Positions 43,591 to 51,431 of a stretch of 64,000 nucleotides of DNA are shown piece after piece. The stretch is from DASRHT01 sp035293765. GTDB lineage: Bacteria > Chloroflexota > Ktedonobacteria > Ktedonobacterales > Ktedonobacteraceae. Both the position numbers and the translations under genes were made by a program. The DNA is taken from contig DATGMF010000084.1 of NCBI GenBank assembly GCA_035293765.1, forward strand, positions 15,450-79,449, read 5' to 3'. How positions within the stretch are numbered: the first letter of the stretch is position 1; every line of letters begins with the position of its first letter. The notes below the pieces were generated by a model. That model did not search any database, had not been told where the DNA came from, and saw only the letters and a program-made list of their open reading frames with translations.

Positions 43591-45486
43591 ATGCCAGAAC
43601 GAAAACCGCAGACGAGATTTGTGCCGTTACGCATTCGCTTTCGCTCATTTTTAGAGCCATCGCAAAAAGATTATGAGCCTGCGCAGCCCACTAACGGCGT
43701 ACAGCCGAATGGAGTCGCCACTACTATGCAGTCGAATGGAAATGGACATAGTCTAACCCAGAATGGGGTCGCCAATGGGATGCAGCCAAATGGGGTTGGG
43801 TATAGCTCAATGCCCAATAAAACTGCTAATGGGATGCAACCAAATGGCGTAACACATGTTGTATCATCCAATGGCGTTGCTCTGCATGCAGAGTGCGAAG
43901 AACAGAGGCTGGCCTGCATTCTGGAAGAGCAGAAACGCACCAGGCAGGTGAAAGAGTTGCTGCGGCTGGGCAATTTGCTGCGCGCAGACCTGAGTCTGGA
44001 TGAAGTGCTACAACATATTGCAGCCTCCACTGCAAGCTGTACAGGGTTTCGTGTCCTGGTGATGAATCTCATTAATGAGAAAATGGGCTATATCATGGGC
44101 GTGGCTTTTGCGGGCCTCTCTGAGGAGGATCAGGATACGATGCGCAATGCCCATGATCCGGCTGAGAAGATCACGCGGCTGATGCGCCCGGAATATCGTA
44201 TCGGCCAGAGCTATTTTATCTCTCACGAGCATACAGAAGCGTTTGAAGGTAGCACGGTGGTTATGGTCAAATCACCCGATGGCTGGAAGCCTGGAGATTG
44301 GCATCCTGCTGACGCCCTGCTTGTGCCCATGTTTAGCCCTCGCGAGCAGAAAATGCTGGGGTTTCTTTCTTTAGATGATCCAGAAGATGGGAAAGTACCT
44401 ACGTTGGAAAGCATTGAGGTCGCCGAGCTTTTTGCCAGTCAGGCCGCGATAGCCATCGATAATGCCCGGCTTTTCCAGGAACGTGAAGAAGAGCATGCCG
44501 CTCTCGAACAGGGCGTTGCGCTACTGAGAGAAGATCTGGAGCGTTTGCGCGCTGGCGATATGCACACGCATATCCGCTCTTCTCATGAGAAACTGCAACC
44601 GATAGCCGATACGCTCAATGTGATGATAGAAGAGATCAACGGCATTTTGAAAGATATGCAGATGGTGGCTCATGCGGTTGATGATCATACGCGCAATGTG
44701 CAGCGCAGCTCTGAATCCCTGGTACGCGATACCATCCAGCAGGAGCGGCAGGTGCATCAGATATCGCAGGTCATTAACGATATCGCGAGCATGATGCATA
44801 GCGTGTCCGAGCGCGCTGCTATTCTCTCTAAAACCGCTGTCGATGCGGTTGATGTCACAGTTGAGGCACAAGGGGCCGTTGATCGGGCAGTGGAAGGGAT
44901 GGGGATGGTGCGTGAGGCGACGATGCAATCTGCTCGCACAATGAAATCGCTGAGCGAGAGTGGACAGGAAATCAATGAAACGGTGCTCGATATCAATAAT
45001 TTGACCACGCGTATGCACCTGCTCTCGTTGAATGCTGCAATTGAGGCCGCACGCGCTGGTGAGCAGGGCCAGAGCTTCGCGTTGATCGCGAAAGAGATTC
45101 GCACGCTGGCTATGCTCTGTTCCGAAGCCGCTCGCAAGATCGATACGTATATCCGCACTGTACAGCATGAAACAATCGCCGTTTCCCAAAGCGTTGAACA
45201 GGGTACGCAAAAGGTCGTGATGCAGACCGAACTGGTGACGCAGGCGGGGGTCGCGCTCGAAGCTATCAGTATCGTGACGGAGCAATTGACAAATCTCATC
45301 CAGGGGATTTGCGAGACGGCTGAAAATCAGTCGCAGGGCTCGCAACTGGTTGTCAGCGCCGTCTCCGAGATTTTGCATATGACCGGCGACATCACCCGTC
45401 ATATGCGCGAAATGCAGCATTCGATGGCTCATCTTGTGGAGCTTACTAATTCTTTGCGCTCACGTATGGCTGTTTTTCAACTGTAA
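43591..45486 (+). CDS. Soluble GAF-domain methyl-accepting chemotaxis-like protein
   Basis: A protein of 631 residues with no membrane helix. Residues about 34-97 are repeats around NGV and MQPNGV. A GAF domain follows at about 130-300, then a HAMP-like helix and the receptor signalling domain, with the tip LLSLNAAIEAARAGEQGQSF and the coiled coil on either side. It would sense a ligand or redox/light signal in the cytosol and feed a CheA-type kinase, though no che gene is in the window. GAAGCGAGAAG lies before the ATG. Confidence 0.88.
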   Translation: MPERKPQTRFVPLRIRFRSFLEPSQKDYEPAQPTNGVQPNGVATTMQSNGNGHSLTQNGVANGMQPNGVGYSSMPNKTANGMQPNGVTHVVSSNGVALHAECEEQRLACILEEQKRTRQVKELLRLGNLLRADLSLDEVLQHIAASTASCTGFRVLVMNLINEKMGYIMGVAFAGLSEEDQDTMRNAHDPAEKITRLMRPEYRIGQSYFISHEHTEAFEGSTVVMVKSPDGWKPGDWHPADALLVPMFSPREQKMLGFLSLDDPEDGKVPTLESIEVAELFASQAAIAIDNARLFQEREEEHAALEQGVALLREDLERLRAGDMHTHIRSSHEKLQPIADTLNVMIEEINGILKDMQMVAHAVDDHTRNVQRSSESLVRDTIQQERQVHQISQVINDIASMMHSVSERAAILSKTAVDAVDVTVEAQGAVDRAVEGMGMVREATMQSARTMKSLSESGQEINETVLDINNLTTRMHLLSLNAAIEAARAGEQGQSFALIAKEIRTLAMLCSEAARKIDTYIRTVQHETIAVSQSVEQGTQKVVMQTELVTQAGVALEAISIVTEQLTNLIQGICETAENQSQGSQLVVSAVSEILHMTGDITRHMREMQHSMAHLVELTNSLRSRMAVFQL

Positions 45487-45514
45487 AGATAGATCAGCCT
45501 TTGCTCAACTCTAC

Positions 45515-45874
45515 CTATAAATAAAATCCCAGGCTGCGCGCTTCCGCATAGGCTTGTTGCGCTTCCGCGTGCCGTCCCAATTGCTTGAGCACCTGCCCCT
45601 TATGGTAGTGGAGAATGGCTGCTCGCGGCGCTAGCTGGATGGCTTGCTCATAAGCAGCCAGCGCTGCTTCCTGCAACTCCAGATCAAAAACTCTTTCATC
45701 GTATTTGAGCGATCCAAATTCGTGCTGATCGGTCTGTTGTAACGCTGTGGCATCATTCCCTAAGATCCCATCGCCTGGCTCATCTAATATCATCAATACA
45801 CCGCCGTATAAAACGCTGCTTTCCGCAAACAGGTAAAACTCTTCACTGAAATATTTACGTTCCGCAGTAAACAA
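45515..45874 (-). CDS. Small TPR-repeat protein
   Basis: A protein of up to 119 residues. The last 50 hold one and a half tetratricopeptide repeats (AALAAYEQAIQLAPRAAI and HYHKGQVLKQLGRHAEAQQA). The N-terminal 50 residues have no known motif and the start is uncertain, with another possible ATG at 45793. The 289-bp gap 45875-46163 on its right has no gene that I can support. Confidence 0.55.
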   Translation of the reverse strand: MFTAERKYFSEEFYLFAESSVLYGGVLMILDEPGDGILGNDATALQQTDQHEFGSLKYDERVFDLELQEAALAAYEQAIQLAPRAAILHYHKGQVLKQLGRHAEAQQAYAEARSLGFYL

Positions 45875-46163
45875 TTGGAAGTTGGGTATGAAATTGCTTA
45901 CTTTTGTACTACTCCCATGCGCAAAAGCAACCTGCTCCTACTCGAATAGAACTCCACGGACGGCTTTGTCCACGACCCCTCGTGAGGAAGACGCTGTATT
46001 ATGACTGATCCGGTCATCACTTCTGGATATTCTCTGGAATTTTCCAGAATTTGTCAAGTCATCAATCAGACTGGGTATAAAAGTAGGGGTAGAAAAAAAG
46101 TGTACTGGAAAGTAGGTATTGAGAGGAGGAACAGATTGCCGCCGTCCCTCCTGGTAATAATGA

Positions 46164-46979
46164 TTAGCGCCGGTACCAGAACTGATCCCAGGCTTGCCAG
46201 AAAGTATCGGCGGTTGATGTAACCGTTCTTGGCCCCTCGATGCGCACGCCGGTCTGTCCAACGAAGTCGTGAACGCGGTCGGGCGTTGCCAGCTCCACTT
46301 TGAATGTTACCGGCCCGGCTACTTTGTATGGTTTGGGCCAGTTGCGCATGCTTAATGCCTGGGCGGCGTTCATTTCAATTAAAGAGCAAGCGTCTTTAGG
46401 TGCCATGCAGCGAGCTGAGAAGCGGCCCAGCCCTTTTTTGACCTGCGCAGTTACTACCTCATTGCCAAGCAGGGTGCGCACCTCTCGGCAGGTTGCTTCG
46501 TCACCGGAAACGAAGATCGCGGGCACATCCCAACAACCCGCAATCGCCGCCAGAATCCCGCTTTCGCCCACCAGCGTATCATTAATCCAGGCGTTATACC
46601 AGGCTTCCGAAGAAACTGTATGGCACAGCACGCCATCAGGAGTGCCCGCCATTGCATGTGCGCCTACGAATAGAATGGCATCACAGCCCTGGATAAACGG
46701 TTCGATATAACGCGCCCAGGGATACCCAAAGACATATTCCGCACCAGATTCCAGCCGTTCAGGGTTAAAACTCTTAAAACTGTATGCGCCCCCAGCTCCG
46801 TGGCAATCGACAACGGTGACTTCTCTGGCGCCAGCCGCGCGTACGCCTCGCACTGCTGCATTCATCTCTTCAGTATAGAGCCTTCGACATTCTTCATAGA
46901 GAGCCGTCCCGCCTGTCACCTGTTCCCAGGTCTCAATGCAGGAGATACCTTCCATATCGCAGAAAATGACTACTCGCAT
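46164..46979 (-). CDS. M55 family D-aminopeptidase (DppA-like)
   Basis: A protein of 271 residues. CDMEGISCI, VDCHGAGGAYSF and VGAHAMAGTPDG give the zinc-binding Asp, Glu and His residues of the DppA family. VGESGILAAIAGCWDVP is also conserved. DppA releases D-amino acids from peptides, as in use of D-Ala peptides from the cell wall. GAGGAGGAT precedes the ATG. Confidence 0.9.
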   Translation of the reverse strand: MRVVIFCDMEGISCIETWEQVTGGTALYEECRRLYTEEMNAAVRGVRAAGAREVTVVDCHGAGGAYSFKSFNPERLESGAEYVFGYPWARYIEPFIQGCDAILFVGAHAMAGTPDGVLCHTVSSEAWYNAWINDTLVGESGILAAIAGCWDVPAIFVSGDEATCREVRTLLGNEVVTAQVKKGLGRFSARCMAPKDACSLIEMNAAQALSMRNWPKPYKVAGPVTFKVELATPDRVHDFVGQTGVRIEGPRTVTSTADTFWQAWDQFWYRR

Positions 46980-47071
46980 GCTATCCTCCTCTTAATATAT
47001 GCACAAATAAGTAGTAATATGCATAACGGATTTGCCCGCTAGATAGCTTTGTTGCTGGTCATAATAGCCTG

Positions 47072-47503
47072 TTAAGGATGTTTAGATTGCCAGCGCTGCT
47101 CCAGACGCTCAAGTCGTTCTTGCTGCCGAGGATCGGGCTCGTATTCTCGATAGAAGCGTTTGCCAATCTTCCAGCCGAGAAATCCACAGATTGCTGCTCC
47201 CAGAAGGGCAACCGGTAGTGTGGCAATGCCAAGATAACCGCCATTTGATAGCAGGATGGAGGTGGTCAGTATGATTGCGAGCGTGAGTAACAAGCCGACG
47301 ACAATGCCGAGGCAGCAGCCAAGTGGCCCTCCGTTGGTTTCTCCCCGAGCCTCTGGTGGCAGCATTGCTTCGAGGGCAGGTTCCTGTTGAATAAGCGGTG
47401 CCAGTTCTTCTGGCTCTGATTCTATTGAGCTGGAAAACTCTTCCTGGAATGGCTCGATCTGATATTGCTCATTTTCTGGCGGCCAGGAATCTGAAGTAGG
47501 CAC
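47072..47503 (-). CDS. Membrane protein of unknown function
   Basis: A protein of 143 residues from the GTG at 47503, with AAAGGATT upstream. Earlier starts in the same frame would overlap upp. An acidic, Glu/Pro-rich N-terminal half is followed by two membrane helices (residues about 75-120) and a basic Arg/Gln-rich tail. No known motif was found. Confidence 0.6.
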   Translation of the reverse strand: MPTSDSWPPENEQYQIEPFQEEFSSSIESEPEELAPLIQQEPALEAMLPPEARGETNGGPLGCCLGIVVGLLLTLAIILTTSILLSNGGYLGIATLPVALLGAAICGFLGWKIGKRFYREYEPDPRQQERLERLEQRWQSKHP

Positions 47504-47564
47504 TGATGTTAATCCTTTGAAAATAGCTGGACTGGTGCAAAATAACGTCCAGGCTGCCTGATAA

Positions 47565-48275
47565 TTAGAACGTTCCAAACTGGCGGTCTCCGGCATCGCC
47601 CAGGCCCGGAACGATATAGCCAATATCGTTCAGCTCCTCGTCGAGAGCCGCGATGTAGATATCAATATCCGGGTGCGTCTGCGAGAGCTTGAGCAGGCCA
47701 TAGGGAGCCGCAATAATGCCGATGTATGAAATACGGCGTATGCCGCGCCGCTTTAAAATGTTGACGGCGTCGATGGCGGAGCCGCCGGTAGCCAGCATGG
47801 GGTCCACCGCGTAACATATCTGGAGGTTCACCTTATGCGGGAGCTGGTTATAATATTCCAGCGCCTGGAGGGTTTGCTCATCGCGTCGCAGACCCAGATG
47901 CCAGATCTGAGCGTCAGGGATCACCTCGCGGAATCCCTCCGCCAGTCCGAGACCGGCTCGCAAGATAGGCGTAATCCCTATGCCGCCCGCCAGGGTATAC
48001 CCCTGCGTTGCTTTCAATGGCGTTTCAATCGTGCAGGCGTCAAGGGCCAGCGTCGCCGTGGCCTCGTAGGCGAGCAGCGCCCCTATCTCTTTCACTAAAC
48101 GATAAAATTCCGGCGGCAGGGTGCGTATATCTCGTAGCATGGTCATTTTGTGCGTCATCACAGGATGAGTTGAGATATGCACGCGGGGCAGATGAAGTAC
48201 CTCCTCGCGCGTCGGCTGCGCTATTCCCTGCATGGGCAAGGGCTGGCGCCCTTCGTTACTGTTTATATCCATCAT
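47565..48275 (-). CDS. upp: Uracil phosphoribosyltransferase
   Basis: A protein of 236 residues that makes UMP from uracil and PRPP. The PRPP loop is AVDPMLATGGSAIDAV, and the C-terminal uracil-binding stretch is GYIVPGLGDAGDRQFGT. The N terminus has about 25 extra residues before VHISTHPVM, where family members usually begin. The leftward promoter in repeat copy F (48609-48637) points toward this gene. Confidence 0.95.
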   Translation of the reverse strand: MMDINSNEGRQPLPMQGIAQPTREEVLHLPRVHISTHPVMTHKMTMLRDIRTLPPEFYRLVKEIGALLAYEATATLALDACTIETPLKATQGYTLAGGIGITPILRAGLGLAEGFREVIPDAQIWHLGLRRDEQTLQALEYYNQLPHKVNLQICYAVDPMLATGGSAIDAVNILKRRGIRRISYIGIIAAPYGLLKLSQTHPDIDIYIAALDEELNDIGYIVPGLGDAGDRQFGTF

Positions 48276-48366
48276 TACAAAATTCTCCTTGTGATCCAGG
48301 CTTACGCTTATGAGAAAATTGTATCAGAGTTATGCATGTGCGTCGAATCATGGTATTCTCAAGCCG

Positions 48367-48485
48367 GGGCTTTTCAGTTTTCGTCATGCTCGCAGGGCGA
48401 AGCACCTCTCTCCCCTTGCCCCGCGCCCCGAACGGGGCGCGAACCCAGGAGGCAGGAGCCAGAGGAGAGGAAAACTGAAAAGCCC
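48367..48485. repeat. MITE-like element with 16-bp perfect terminal inverted repeats
   Basis: The ends GGGCTTTTCAGTTTTC (48367-48382) and its exact complement (48470-48485) flank 87 bp. Inside are a CCTCTC/GAGAGG pair and a perfect 9-bp stem with a 2-nt loop, CGCGCCCCG-AA-CGGGGCGCG (48422-48441). The whole element can fold into one long hairpin. It lies in the 381-bp gap between upp and DUF503. Confidence 0.8.
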
Positions 48486-48548
48486 TGACGGTAGTCATAC
48501 CTTGAATGACGTTGTCGGTCGGGTATGTTATACTATTCCCGTGTCCTT

Positions 48549-48650
48549 TTCTTGTACCCTGAAGCGAATCGCGCAGGGATAATGACTCCCACCGCTCCCT
48601 GGAGGCGAAGTATAGCCATCAGTTTCTGAGGAGTCAAGGGGGAATACATT
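48549..48650 (-). repeat. Dispersed promoter/structured element, copy F
   Basis: On the minus strand it has TTGACT (48632-48637), a 17-bp spacer and TATACT (48609-48614), followed by a CAGGGA/TCCCTG stem and the diverged ending CAGGGTACAAGAAA. The sense direction reaches upp through the MITE-like element. It also lies immediately before the DUF503 gene on the other strand. Confidence 0.75.
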
Positions 48651-48656
48651 GAACAT

Positions 48657-48947
48657 ATGGTTATTGGAGCTTGCGAAATTACACTGCACTTGCCGGACTG
48701 TCATTCGCTAAAGGAGAAGCGGCAGGTTATTAAATCGGTGATGGCGCGGGTGCGCAACCAGTTCGAAGTGGCAATTGCCGAAGTCGATGAGAATGATCGC
48801 TGGCAAATTGCCGTGCTTGGTATAAGCTGCGTGAGCAGTAGCGGCCAGCATGCGGACGAGATACTTGGGCGAGTGCAGCGTTATATTGAAGAATCGCGTC
48901 CCGACCTGATGCTCTCTCATATTGAAACAGAAATAATTAACTGGTAA
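48657..48947 (+). CDS. DUF503 family protein (YlxP-like)
   Basis: A protein of 96 residues. LPDCHSLKEKRQVIKSVMAR is the family signature. YlxP proteins are small and often lie near translation genes, but their function is not established. It begins 7 bp after repeat F and ends four bp before the TagA-like gene. Confidence 0.9.
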   Translation: MVIGACEITLHLPDCHSLKEKRQVIKSVMARVRNQFEVAIAEVDENDRWQIAVLGISCVSSSGQHADEILGRVQRYIEESRPDLMLSHIETEIINW

Positions 48948-48951
48948 ATTT

Positions 48952-49740
48952 ATGTCATTACGAATGTTACATACCCCCCAGCCGGGTTTGCCGCCCCCCG
49001 CTTATGTACTGGGCGTGCGCGTAGATCGTCTTTCGCAGCAGCAAACCCTTGATGCGATTGAGCAGATGATCGGGCAGCGCCATGCCGATAACAGCCTTCC
49101 ATGCAAGCAAGTTGTGACGGTCAATCCAGAGTTTGTCATGATGGCGCAGCACCATGCGGTTTTTCGCCAGTGTATCAATCAGGCGGCGCTCGTTGTTGCC
49201 GATGGTGTGGGCATTGTCTGGGCGGCGCGCTACCTGCGGACCCCCGTTCCTGAGCGAGTCACGGGCACCGACACCGTAGCCGAGCTAGCCAGGCGCTGCG
49301 CTCCTAAAGGCTATCGTCTCTACCTGCTGGGTGCTGCTCCCGGGATCGCCGAGCTGGCAGGCGAGCGGCTCCAGGAACTTGCTCCAGGGTTGCAGATTGC
49401 CGGTACGTATGCCGGTTCTCCGGCTCCTGAGGAAGAAGAGGCAATTATTGGGCGCATCTGTAGCGCGCAGGCGGACGTGTTATGTGTAGCATATGGCGCG
49501 CCTGCTCAGGAGCTATGGATACGGCGCAACCTCTCGCGGCTCCCCGTTGCTGTAGCAATGGGGGTTGGCGGCGCTTTCGACTTTCTATCCGGTCGCCAGC
49601 GGCGCGCTCCCCTGCTGCTGCGGCGGATGGGCCTTGAATGGTGCTATCGCCTCTATCGCGAGCCCTGGCGCTGGCGACGCATGCTGGCCTTGCCGCGCTT
49701 TGCCGTGCAAGTTCTATTAAAAGGGAGCGGAAAACAATGA
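48952..49740 (+). CDS. WecG/TagA/CpsF family glycosyltransferase
   Basis: A protein of 262 residues. VADGVGIVWAARYL, ERVTGTDTVAELA and VLCVAYGAPAQELWI are typical of the family that adds N-acetylmannosamine(-uronate) to a lipid-linked GlcNAc. It would take part in making a wall or S-layer glycan. Its stop overlaps the heptose kinase start by three bases (ATGA). Confidence 0.9.
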   Translation: MSLRMLHTPQPGLPPPAYVLGVRVDRLSQQQTLDAIEQMIGQRHADNSLPCKQVVTVNPEFVMMAQHHAVFRQCINQAALVVADGVGIVWAARYLRTPVPERVTGTDTVAELARRCAPKGYRLYLLGAAPGIAELAGERLQELAPGLQIAGTYAGSPAPEEEEAIIGRICSAQADVLCVAYGAPAQELWIRRNLSRLPVAVAMGVGGAFDFLSGRQRRAPLLLRRMGLEWCYRLYREPWRWRRMLALPRFAVQVLLKGSGKQ

Positions 49741-50759
49741 CACTCGATACCAATGCATCTCCCACAGCTACTTCACACTTACGCTCATTGATTGATGCAT
49801 TCCGTGGTAAACGCATGCTTGTAATCGGCGATATGGTGGCGGATGAATACCTGATCGGGCGTCCAACGCGCATCTCTCGCGAGGCTCCCGTTCTGATCCT
49901 TGAATTGCACGAGGAGCGCATTGTGCCCGGGGGGGCGAATAATGTAGCCATCAATGCTAATACACTCGGCGCAAAGGTTTTTCTGGCCGGCGTTGTTGGC
50001 GATGATGCTCCCGGCCATAGCTTGCGTCAGGCTCTTGAGGCGCTTGGCATGCATCAGGATGGCGTTGTGACCGATCCCGCGCGTCCCACTTCTACCAAGA
50101 CCCGTGTGCTGGCGGGCAGCCCGCAGCTCGTTCGACAGCATATCGTGCGCATCGACCGTGTGGACAAGACCGAAGTAGCCGAGCCCTGTAAAGGTCGGAT
50201 TATTGACTATATCAAGCAGATACTTCCTTCGATTGATGCCGTTGTGCTCTCCGACTATGAAAATGGCGTCATCAGCCCGGCAATTATTGATGCCTGTCTT
50301 CCCGCCGCCCGCGAACTGGGCAAAGTGGTCGTGGTGGACGCGCATGGCTCACTGTTTCGTTTCCAGGGAGTGACTGCACTCACGCCGAACCAGCCCGAAG
50401 CGGAAGCGACGCTGGGCGTAACGATCAATACATTGGCTGATCTCAACGAAGCCGGTCAGCGTTTGCTTGAGGGCAGCAAGGCCGGCGGTGTGCTGATTAC
50501 GCGCGGCAGCGAGGGTATGAGCCTGTTCGAGGCAGGCAAAGCTCCCCTGCACCTGCCGATTTACCGTTTACCATCTGCCAGTGAGATCGTTGATACTAAT
50601 GGAGCAGGCGATACTGTCGCGGCAACTTTTACTCTGGCGCTCGCGGTGGGCGCGAGTATGAGGGAGGCAGCCTATCTGGCTAATGCCGCCGCCGCGCTCG
50701 TGGTGCGCCGTTTAGGCTGCGCCAGCAACACTGCCGAAGAATTGATGAGCATTTTATGA
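49737..50759 (+). CDS. D-glycero-D-manno-heptose-7-phosphate kinase (HldE N-terminal type)
   Basis: A PfkB-family sugar kinase of 340 residues from the ATG at 49737, which overlaps the previous stop. IVPGGANNVAINANTLG and EIVDTNGAGDTVAATF are the family motifs, the second with the catalytic aspartate. It corresponds to the first domain of HldE and phosphorylates C1 of heptose-7-phosphate. A longer frame from 49638 would start inside the previous gene. The nucleotidyltransferase half is a separate overlapping gene. Confidence 0.9.
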   Translation: MTLDTNASPTATSHLRSLIDAFRGKRMLVIGDMVADEYLIGRPTRISREAPVLILELHEERIVPGGANNVAINANTLGAKVFLAGVVGDDAPGHSLRQALEALGMHQDGVVTDPARPTSTKTRVLAGSPQLVRQHIVRIDRVDKTEVAEPCKGRIIDYIKQILPSIDAVVLSDYENGVISPAIIDACLPAARELGKVVVVDAHGSLFRFQGVTALTPNQPEAEATLGVTINTLADLNEAGQRLLEGSKAGGVLITRGSEGMSLFEAGKAPLHLPIYRLPSASEIVDTNGAGDTVAATFTLALAVGASMREAAYLANAAAALVVRRLGCASNTAEELMSIL

Positions 50760-51313
50760 CAAACAACGTATTACCCGATACTCGCTATAAAATAGTGACG
50801 CGTCAGCAAGTCGCCGCCGAACTGCATCGTCGTCAGCAAGCTGGGGAGCGCGGCGTGTTCACCAACGGCTGCTTCGATCTGCTTCACCTCGGCCATGTGC
50901 GTTATCTGCAAGAAGCGCGCAACCTGGGCGATTTCCTAGTGCTGGCCTTGAATAGCGACGAGAGCGTGCAGCGATTGAAGGGGGCCGGGCGACCGCTGGT
51001 GCCTGAGATGGAACGGGCCGAAATTCTGGCTGCTTTGACCTGTATTGATTATGTCACGATCTTTCCTGAAGCGACCGCCAGCGCCCTGCTAAAGTTACTG
51101 CAACCCGCCATCTATGTGAAGGGCGGAGATTATGCCGGAGCGCAGGGCAACATGCCTGATAGCAGTCGTTTGCCGGAAGCTGCCATTGTCCAGGCTTATG
51201 GAGGCGCTATACGTCTGATCCCATACGTGCCGCAGCGCTCAACAACAGAGTTGATTGCCGCCATCAAACGCTTGCCTCTTTCAGTACCCTCAAACGGGTC
51301 GGGAGAGCTATAA
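50756..51313 (+). CDS. Heptose-1-phosphate nucleotidyltransferase (HldE C-terminal type)
   Basis: A protein of 185 residues. GVFTNGCFDLLHLGHVRYL with the HLGH nucleotide motif matches the RfaE domain II/cytidylyltransferase family, which makes ADP-heptose or a related nucleotide sugar. YVKGGDYAGAQGN is also conserved. It overlaps the kinase by four bases. The last dozen residues (LSVPSNGSGEL) and the stop codon come from repeat element D, so the natural C terminus has been replaced or extended. Confidence 0.9.
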   Translation: MTNNVLPDTRYKIVTRQQVAAELHRRQQAGERGVFTNGCFDLLHLGHVRYLQEARNLGDFLVLALNSDESVQRLKGAGRPLVPEMERAEILAALTCIDYVTIFPEATASALLKLLQPAIYVKGGDYAGAQGNMPDSSRLPEAAIVQAYGGAIRLIPYVPQRSTTELIAAIKRLPLSVPSNGSGEL

Positions 51314-51375
51314 ATTCTCGCCGCGTCCTTGAGGGAAGGGTAGACATCATGCCCTAAAATGTCAAGAGGAAATGG
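51279..51375 (-). repeat. Dispersed promoter/structured element, copy D
   Basis: On the minus strand TTGACA (51360-51365), a 17-bp spacer and TACCCT (51337-51342) lie before CCCTCAAG, GCGGCGAG, CTCCCGACCCG and TTTGAGGGTACTGAAA. The closing end lies inside the 3' end of the heptose nucleotidyltransferase gene and gives its last codons. Confidence 0.88.
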
Positions 51376-51431
51376 AATAAGAAAAAATGGTGAAAGATTG
51401 CCACTGATAGCGGCCAGGAGCGAAAAACGAT

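Noticed and set aside
44521..45432. 303-codon minus-strand open frame
   Set aside because: It lies entirely opposite the conserved chemoreceptor signalling domain; its His/Leu/Arg-rich composition is that of a reverse-frame shadow.
48256..48498. 80-codon minus-strand open frame
   Set aside because: It covers the MITE-like inverted repeat and the upp start region and has no sign of selection as a protein.
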